This document shows, one piece after another, positions 6,676 to 10,595 of a stretch of DNA of 10,595 bases. The position numbers and the translations under genes were made by a program. The DNA comes from Bacteroidota bacterium. GTDB taxonomy: Bacteria; Bacteroidota; Bacteroidia; Flavobacteriales; Flavobacteriaceae. The notes below the pieces were generated by a model that saw nothing but the letters and a program-made list of their open reading frames with translations, made no database searches and was not told the origin of the DNA. Each line of letters begins with the position of its first letter. Position 1 is the first letter of the stretch. The stretch spans positions 1 to 10,595 of the forward strand of contig SMXJ01000025.1 in assembly GCA_004356305.1 (NCBI GenBank), written 5' to 3'.

Positions 6676-6740
6676 GAATTTGTCATTCTGAGTGAAGCGA
6701 AGAATCTCTAATAGAATCCTCTCTGCCTGTGTCGGACAGG
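6676..6740. repeat. Dispersed repeat of the TTGTCATTCTGA type
   Basis: It begins TTTGTCATTCTGAGTGAAG and continues with GAAGAATCTC, a repeat type I recall as common in intergenic DNA of Bacteroidota. It includes a small CCTGT/ACAGG hairpin (about 6726-6740). A relative lies downstream of dnaK (9331-9360: TTGTTATTCTGA...AGAATCTC). Confidence 0.6.
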
Positions 6741-6745
6741 AATGA

Positions 6746-7020
6746 AAAGGTCGGAAACAAGAAACAAAAGTAGCCACCGGCAGCGTAAAAATTTTACCGT
6801 CAATAACTGCCGATGTCAGACCGGAACGCGGTTCGGTCATTAGTGCTACAATGCCCTCATGTATTGGAAGCCTATCAAAAATGACGGTCATCCAGAGCGC
6901 TGTTATTGGCGCCTCCCATGAGATCATACCTTCCATCCGACTCCACCTGAGCTGCAGGCCCTTTATCGAGGAGTTTGATTTAAACAGGAAACCCTGCAGA
7001 GAGAACCCTATCGAAACAAC
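6746..7020. other. Unassigned stretch with open frames on both strands
   Basis: About 270 bases with a plus-strand frame open from 6746 through 7090 and a minus-strand frame open across most of it (containing residues such as SWEAPITALWMTVIFD). I recognise neither translation. A third reading on the minus strand gives AAQVESDGRYDLMGG and then stops. There is no start context or promoter that favours one of them. A near-palindrome sits at 6818-6837 (GACCGGAAC against GTTCGGTC) and CTGCAGG/CCTGCAG arms at 6952-6958 and 6993-6999. It could be a decayed gene, a dispersed repeat, or upstream part of the structured region before dnaK. I do not call a gene. Confidence 0.4.
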
Positions 7021-7023
7021 CCC

Positions 7024-7083
7024 CCCCGATGAGTGGGATCGGGGAAAAGGATTTGATGTAATCCCTACCCCGAGTCCTCGGGG
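7024..7083 (+). other. Cluster of three consecutive hairpins
   Basis: Within 60 bases: CCCCGAT (7024-7030) with ATCGGGG (7038-7044); GGATT (7049-7053) with AATCC (7060-7064); CCCCGAG (7068-7074) with CTCGGGG (7077-7083, followed by more G). All arms pair perfectly. No T-tract follows on the plus strand, so these are not standard terminators. They may belong to a transcript leading to dnaK or be dispersed palindromes. Confidence 0.5.
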
Positions 7084-7221
7084 GGGATGAATTGATCTAT
7101 TTCATCGATTGGAATAAAATTAATAGTTAAGGAGTTCATATCTAAGAGGAGATACTCGTGGTTTATATATCCGGAGTGATGCTTTATATATTTAGACAGG
7201 TTGTTGAGCGTGAAGCGTGAA

Positions 7222-7345
7222 GGGTGATAGGCCCGCCCATACCACTGGTATGTTCGGGTAAAGATAGAGGCAGATACCTTGTATGGCCGATAGCCCGGCC
7301 CCGTAATGAGTTTACTCTGCTACGGGGATCGCCCTACTGACACCC
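7222..7345 (+). ncRNA. Candidate multibranch structured RNA upstream of dnaK
   Basis: A 124-base segment folds by eye into a closed multibranch form. The outer stem is GGGTG (7222-7226) with CACCC (7341-7345) and TAGG (7228-7231) with CCTA (7333-7336). A first arm has CCCG (7232-7235) with CGGG (7255-7258) and CATACC (7238-7243) with GGTATG (7247-7252). A second arm has CCCCGTA (7299-7305) with TACGGGG (7321-7327), and an inner GAG/CTC stem with a TTTA loop. Between them is a purine-rich stretch, GATAGAGGCAGATACC. It ends 81 bases before dnaK. It could be a 5' leader of dnaK, a separate RNA, or act on the opposite strand, because the pairs are symmetrical. I match it to no known class. Confidence 0.45.
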
Positions 7346-7426
7346 TGTCATATAAACTCCGATGGCACAATCATTGACTTATAGTGAGCGTATAAAAAAT
7401 GAATTTAACAACATAATTATAATACT

Positions 7427-9322
7427 ATGAGTAAAATTATTGGAATCGATTTAGGGACTACTAACTCTTGCGTTTCGGTAATGGAAGGTAGTGAACCAAC
7501 CGTGATACCGAATGCGGAAGGGAAACGCACTACACCTTCGGTCATCGCTTTTGTAGAGGATGGCGAAATTAAAGTGGGGGATCCTGCCAAGAGACAGGCT
7601 GTGACCAATCCAACCAAAACCGTCGCTTCGATCAAACGATTTATGGGGAACAAATATTCGGAGTCTAAATTAGAAGCCGATCGTGCTACCTATAAAGTTG
7701 TAAAAGGAGATAACGACACCCCGCGTGTCGATATTGACGGACGTCTGTATACGCCACAGGAATTGAGTGCGATGATCCTTCAGAAAATGAAGAGGACCGC
7801 CGAAGATTACCTTGGCCAGGACGTAACCCGTGCCGTGATCACAGTGCCCGCTTATTTTAATGACAGTCAGCGTCAGGCTACCAAGGAAGCCGGAGAGATT
7901 GCCGGATTGGTCGTAGAGCGTATTATCAACGAACCCACCGCGGCGGCTTTGGCATACGGAATGGACAAAAAAGATACCGACCAGAAGATCGTGGTATTCG
8001 ATTTTGGTGGAGGAACCCATGATGTGTCCATCCTTGAATTGGGAGATGGCGTATTTGAAGTACTGTCTACCGACGGGGATACCCACTTAGGGGGTGACGA
8101 TATAGACCAGACGATCATCAACTGGTTGGCCGATGAGTTTGAAAGCGAAGAGAAATTAGACCTTCGGAAAGACCCAATGGCACTACAACGTCTGAAAGAA
8201 GCTGCCGAAAAAGCGAAGATCGAATTATCTTCTTCTACACAAACCGAGATCAATTTACCTTATATCACGGCAACTGCCAGCGGACCCAAGCACCTGGTGA
8301 AAACCTTGAACCGGGCGAAGTTCGAGCAGTTGATAGACGATCTGATAAAACGTACCATCAAGCCTTGTGCTACCGCGCTGAAGGCAGCCGGACTTAAGAA
8401 AAGTGATATCGATGAGATCATCCTTGTGGGTGGTTCTACACGTATCCCTGCGGTTGTGGAAGCGGTTGAGAAGTTCTTCGGAAAAGCACCCAGCAAGGGA
8501 GTGAATCCTGATGAGGTAGTAGCCGTTGGCGCTGCTATTCAAGGGGGTGTATTGACCGGAGACGTAAAAGATGTATTGTTACTGGATGTAACGCCACTAT
8601 CCCTGGGAATTGAAACCATGGGAGGTGTGATGACGAAATTGATCGATGCGAATACGACCATCCCTACCAAGAAGAGTCAGATATTCTCGACCGCGGCTGA
8701 TAATCAGCCGAGCGTTGAGATCCATGTGATGCAAGGAGAGCGTCCTATCGCAAAAGACAACAAGACCATTGGCCGTTTCTTCCTGAGTGACATTCCGCCT
8801 GCACAGAGAGGGGTGCCACAGATAGATGTGACCTTCGATATTGATGCCAACGGTATCATCAAGGTAAGTGCGACCGATAAGGCTACGAACAAATCACAGA
8901 ACATCAGAATCGAGGCTTCCAGTGGCCTGACCGATGAAGAGATCGAAAAGATGAAGGCTGATGCTGAGGCAAATGCCGAGGCCGATAAGGCTGCCAAGGA
9001 AAAGGCCGATAAGATCAACGAGGCAGATGCGATGATCTTCCAGACTGAAAAGCAATTGAAGGAGTTTGGCGATAAGCTGAGCGACGACAAGAAAGCGCCT
9101 ATCGAAGCCGCGTTGGAAGAATTGAAGAAGGCCTTTGAGACCAAGGAGGTAGAGACCATTGAACCCGCCTTGGAGAAGATCAACGAAGCCTGGAAAGAAG
9201 CTTCGGAGGAAATGTATAAGGCTTCACAGGATGGCCAGGAAGCTCCCGAAGGAGACACTACGGAGCAGAATGGTGAGGAGAGTAGTGATGTTGAAGATGT
9301 GGACTTTGAGGAGGTTAAGTAA
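7427..9322 (+). CDS. dnaK: Molecular chaperone DnaK (Hsp70)
   Basis: This is the ATP-driven cytoplasmic chaperone that binds exposed hydrophobic segments and works with DnaJ and GrpE; neither partner gene is in the window. At 631 residues it is complete. The nucleotide-binding domain shows IDLGTTNS (7-14), the NEPTAAALAYG segment, FDFGGGTHD (191-199, with phosphate-loop Thr197), and ILVGGSTRIPAV. The interdomain linker VLLLD is at 383-387, followed by the substrate-binding domain (VTPLSLGIETMGG), the charged helical lid, and an acidic tail ending VDFEEVK. His198 takes the place of the Phe found in E. coli (GGGTFD), probably a lineage feature. No CIRCE element or clear -33/-7 pair is seen upstream; the leader is AT-rich without a Shine-Dalgarno. 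The transcript ends at the terminator at 9373-9399. Neighbouring accessory DNA on both sides suggests dnaK stands alone. Confidence 0.98.
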   Translation: MSKIIGIDLGTTNSCVSVMEGSEPTVIPNAEGKRTTPSVIAFVEDGEIKVGDPAKRQAVTNPTKTVASIKRFMGNKYSESKLEADRATYKVVKGDNDTPRVDIDGRLYTPQELSAMILQKMKRTAEDYLGQDVTRAVITVPAYFNDSQRQATKEAGEIAGLVVERIINEPTAAALAYGMDKKDTDQKIVVFDFGGGTHDVSILELGDGVFEVLSTDGDTHLGGDDIDQTIINWLADEFESEEKLDLRKDPMALQRLKEAAEKAKIELSSSTQTEINLPYITATASGPKHLVKTLNRAKFEQLIDDLIKRTIKPCATALKAAGLKKSDIDEIILVGGSTRIPAVVEAVEKFFGKAPSKGVNPDEVVAVGAAIQGGVLTGDVKDVLLLDVTPLSLGIETMGGVMTKLIDANTTIPTKKSQIFSTAADNQPSVEIHVMQGERPIAKDNKTIGRFFLSDIPPAQRGVPQIDVTFDIDANGIIKVSATDKATNKSQNIRIEASSGLTDEEIEKMKADAEANAEADKAAKEKADKINEADAMIFQTEKQLKEFGDKLSDDKKAPIEAALEELKKAFETKEVETIEPALEKINEAWKEASEEMYKASQDGQEAPEGDTTEQNGEESSDVEDVDFEEVK

Positions 9323-9330
9323 ATAATCCC

Positions 9331-9360
9331 TTGTTATTCTGAATTTAATTCAGAATCTCA
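9331..9360. repeat. Palindromic repeat just after dnaK
   Basis: Positions 9336-9356 form a palindrome with 10-base arms (ATTCTGAATT and AATTCAGAAT) around one base. The flanks TTGT and CTC match the repeat at 6676, so it belongs to the same dispersed family. It has no T-tract; the following hairpin is the terminator. Confidence 0.65.
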
Positions 9361-9372
9361 AATAATAATTAA

Positions 9373-9399
9373 GCCCGGTTGAGAGACCGGGTTTTTTTT
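9373..9399 (+). terminator. Rho-independent terminator of dnaK
   Basis: The stem CCCGGT (9374-9379) pairs with ACCGGG (9386-9391) around a TGAGAG loop and is followed at once by eight T (9392-9399). It lies 51 bases after the dnaK stop codon. Confidence 0.9.
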
Positions 9400-9419
9400 A
9401 TGTGTTTAACGGTTTGTAT

Positions 9420-9517
9420 AAAAGTCAGTAACGCTTAGGAGTTTGCGGTAGCTTTGGCTTTTAGTTAACGCTCCCGATAGCTATCGGGAGGCGGAGCAAA
9501 CTCTAATTCTGACTTTT
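9420..9517. repeat. 98-base nested inverted repeat with a perfect 20-base palindrome
   Basis: The outer arms AAAAGTCAG (9420-9428) and CTGACTTTT (9509-9517) pair perfectly, as do the inner arms GAGTTTGC (9439-9446) and GCAAACTC (9496-9503). At the centre is CTCCCGATAGCTATCGGGAG (9471-9490). The spacers are unequal, so the whole is an imperfect cruciform. It lies between the dnaK terminator and the cassette-like DUF2459 gene. I recall similar blocks next to small accessory genes in this phylum, but have not checked that. Confidence 0.75.
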
Positions 9518-9547
9518 CAGTTAAGATACGAATTTAAACAAACTGAG

Positions 9548-9569
9548 TGAATTTCAGTCATGAAATTCA
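9548..9569. repeat. Perfect hairpin TGAATTTCA/TGAAATTCA
   Basis: Nine-base arms around a GTCA loop, between the large inverted repeat and the end of the DUF2459-like gene. There is no T-tract on either strand, so its role is unknown; it may be part of the same repeat block. Confidence 0.55.
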
Positions 9570-9591
9570 TACGTTATTGCTTTTATGCTTT

Positions 9592-9601
9592 GTTACCCAA
9601 C
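9592..9601. repeat. Left 10-base inverted repeat of a cassette-like unit
   Basis: GTTACCCAAC is the exact reverse complement of 10260-10269 and lies two bases from the stop codon of the enclosed gene. Confidence 0.7.
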
Positions 9602-9603
9602 GT

Positions 9604-10254
9604 TTATTTTTCATGCATATTAAGCAGGCCAAAATCAAAAGGTGTCCATAAACACGCTTTTATGTCACTTTCCTTTAATCCGGAGTTAACCCAAGTATTG
9701 CAAGTTTTAAAACAGGTAAAACTTCCTAAAGATTCATAAAAGTCATCATTATATGAATAGCCTTTGTTATTCAATAATATTTTTTTGTTCAATGAGTCTA
9801 AATAAAATGTTTTGTCGATATACTGATTGATTTTATTCAGTTGATTTTGATTAACTTTTACTTCTACCCAATCTCCTTTAATTGTTGGATATCTAGTTAA
9901 ATGAATTAAAGAAGCGCTTTTAATAAATAAGGCACGGCAAGAATTATTAAAAGTTAGATCACTCCAAGTTGGTGTATTGAGGTAAAAATTTTTATCACCC
10001 CAACCAAATGCAAAATAATTATCATTTTTAAAATATTTTAGGCCATCTAAAAGTTTTGAGTGCAATTGATCTTTAGCTATAATAATATCTAAATGAACTC
10101 CATTTGAATTTAAATAAATGGACTTATTTTTCTCTGAATTTTCTTCTTCATTATTTATTGGGATGAATGTTAAAATCAATGAGATTAGAAAATACACAAT
10201 AGGAATTAAAATAATTGCAATAATCCATTTCACTATTTTCTTAACCACCTTCAT
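9604..10254 (-). CDS. TIGR02117/DUF2459-family membrane-anchored protein
   Basis: This 216-residue protein has an N-terminal membrane helix (about 7-31, after positive KK residues) and a domain outside the cytoplasm if it follows the positive-inside rule. The family is recognised from SNGVHLDIII (50-59), FAFGWGDKNFYLNTPTWSDL (81-100), and the C-terminal CNTWVNSGL (185-193) with CLWTPFDFG (201-209). His54 and Cys185 are conserved-looking and could form a Cys/His active site, but that is inference; the family has no established reaction to my knowledge, and its old name refers to urease-gene neighbourhoods, absent here. The DNA is far more AT-rich than its neighbours (for example 12 G or C in the 60 bases from 10081, against 25 in 60 from 8101 in dnaK). 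With 10-base inverted repeats tight on both sides, it is probably acquired. The start ATG is preceded by an AT-rich leader. Confidence 0.82.
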   Translation of the reverse strand: MKVVKKIVKWIIAIILIPIVYFLISLILTFIPINNEEENSEKNKSIYLNSNGVHLDIIIAKDQLHSKLLDGLKYFKNDNYFAFGWGDKNFYLNTPTWSDLTFNNSCRALFIKSASLIHLTRYPTIKGDWVEVKVNQNQLNKINQYIDKTFYLDSLNKKILLNNKGYSYNDDFYESLGSFTCFKTCNTWVNSGLKESDIKACLWTPFDFGLLNMHEK

Positions 10255-10259
10255 TTTAT

Positions 10260-10269
10260 GTTGGGTAAC
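10260..10269. repeat. Right 10-base inverted repeat of a cassette-like unit
   Basis: GTTGGGTAAC is the exact reverse complement of 9592-9601 and lies five bases upstream of the start codon of the enclosed gene. Confidence 0.7.
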
Positions 10270-10595
10270 TTGGTTATATCGCTTATAAATGTATCGTTAT
10301 CCTCTCAAATGGTCTTGGATAGAATACGATTAATAATACTATTTATAAACAAAACACCCCACCCAATTCTTGATCAGTGAGGTTCTCAAGGTGACCAGAA
10401 ATTGAAAATGGGGAGCAGATTGTTGAGTTAAAGATAGGGGAAAAAGGAGTAAGAAGCAAGGAGTAAGTAGTGAGTATCGTGATTGGTGAGCGGTGAACAG
10501 TGAATAGTGAATAGTAAATAGTGAACTTTAAACCATTGCCCTTAATTCTAAACTCCAAACTTTCAACTTAAAACCATCAAACCTAAACGAATAAA
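10270..10595. other. Gene-free repeat-rich end of the window
   Basis: About 325 bases without a supportable gene. A minus-strand frame at 10343-10558 is largely made from a heptamer array and shows no family. Other contents are AT-rich DNA around 10270-10350 and a low-complexity stretch of AACTCCAAACTTTCAACTT-type words at 10545-10585, like the one near 2990-3065. The promoter of the DUF2459-like gene must lie just inside (10270-10320), but I find no clear consensus match. Confidence 0.6.
10448..10524. repeat. Eleven-unit heptamer array
   Basis: The period of seven is kept for 77 bases: AGTAAGA, AGCAAGG, AGTAAGT, AGTGAGT, ATCGTGA, TTGGTGA, GCGGTGA, ACAGTGA, ATAGTGA, ATAGTAA, ATAGTGA. The units are diverged but drawn from the same AGTGA/AGTAA words as the arrays at 3444-3485 and 6541-6582. 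Confidence 0.8.

Noticed and set aside
6480..6686. Longer N terminus of dnaE, starting upstream
   Set aside because: The frame is open to 6686, but its extra residues come from the GTARTGA array and the operator region, and family homology starts at MYINVHTYYS.
7222..7345. tRNA, tmRNA, RNase P or SRP RNA
   Set aside because: No T-loop GTTCRA with matching acceptor stem and CCA, no GAGGAAAGTCC motif, and no GGAAGCAGCCAAGG-type SRP loop were found.
7346..7426. CIRCE operator or sigma-70-like promoter for dnaK
   Set aside because: No TTAGCACTC inverted repeat is present. TTGACT at 7374 and TATAAA at 7391 look suggestive, but the spacer is far too short, and no TAnnTTTG follows at the right distance.
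7427..9322. Antisense genes inside dnaK
   Set aside because: Several long reverse frames exist, but they are serine-rich shadows of a highly conserved gene.
9592..10269. Integron attC site
   Set aside because: ACCCAAC and GTTGGGT match the RYYYAAC and GTTRRRY core patterns, and GTTTAAC also occurs at 9404-9410, but the first two enclose the whole gene instead of a 60-150 base site after it. No properly spaced pair was found in either orientation and no integrase is visible.
10343..10558. 71-residue minus-strand protein near the window end
   Set aside because: Most of it is the translation of the heptamer array; the remainder matches no family I know.
1..10595. CRISPR array, transposase or prophage genes
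   Set aside because: The repeats are short and lack unique spacers of regular length, and no recombinase, transposase or phage protein was seen.

Overview
This window looks like a chromosomal piece from a member of the Bacteroidota, most probably the family Flavobacteriaceae. The evidence is the set of protein sequences (PanB, a 631-residue DnaK ending in EEVK, and a short DnaE typical of the phylum as I recall it), start codons preceded by A/T-rich leaders without a clear Shine-Dalgarno sequence, two good matches to the Bacteroidota -7 promoter element TAnnTTTG, and intergenic DNA packed with short dispersed repeats. No tools were used, so family names rest on reading the sequence and on remembered family knowledge.

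Layout. (1) 2-1342: panB (pantothenate/CoA synthesis) on the minus strand, divergent from a small secreted NTF2-like protein. (2) 1386-6520: a minus-strand DNA-repair and mutagenesis block. A 1009-residue accessory DnaE-type polymerase comes first, then a small GIY-YIG endonuclease-family protein, then an intact Y-family DNA polymerase IV (DinB). The dnaE promoter carries two TGGA-N5-TCCA palindromes with a consensus -7 box exactly between them, which suggests tight, possibly damage-dependent repression. The genes are separated by repeats rather than packed into a tight operon. (3) 6520-7426: about 900 bases without a convincing gene. It holds a heptamer array, palindromes, a stretch open on both strands that I cannot name, a hairpin cluster, and a 124-base segment that folds well as a multibranch RNA just upstream of dnaK. 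(4) 7427-9399: dnaK, followed by a rho-independent terminator. (5) 9400-10595: accessory DNA. A 98-base inverted repeat with a perfect 20-base palindrome is followed by a very AT-rich gene for a TIGR02117/DUF2459-like membrane-anchored protein. Exact 10-base inverted repeats bracket that gene within 2 and 5 bases of its stop and start codons, like a mobile gene cassette. The window ends in repeat-rich non-coding DNA.

How the genes relate. The DnaE and DinB pair resembles in outline the DnaE2-ImuB translesion system of other bacteria, but here the Y-family partner keeps its catalytic acids and a clamp-binding motif, and no ImuA-like gene is present. panB, dnaK and the NTF2-like gene are independent units. 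The most notable points are the tandem operators at dnaE, the repeat-bounded GIY-YIG and DUF2459 genes, and the candidate structured RNA before dnaK.
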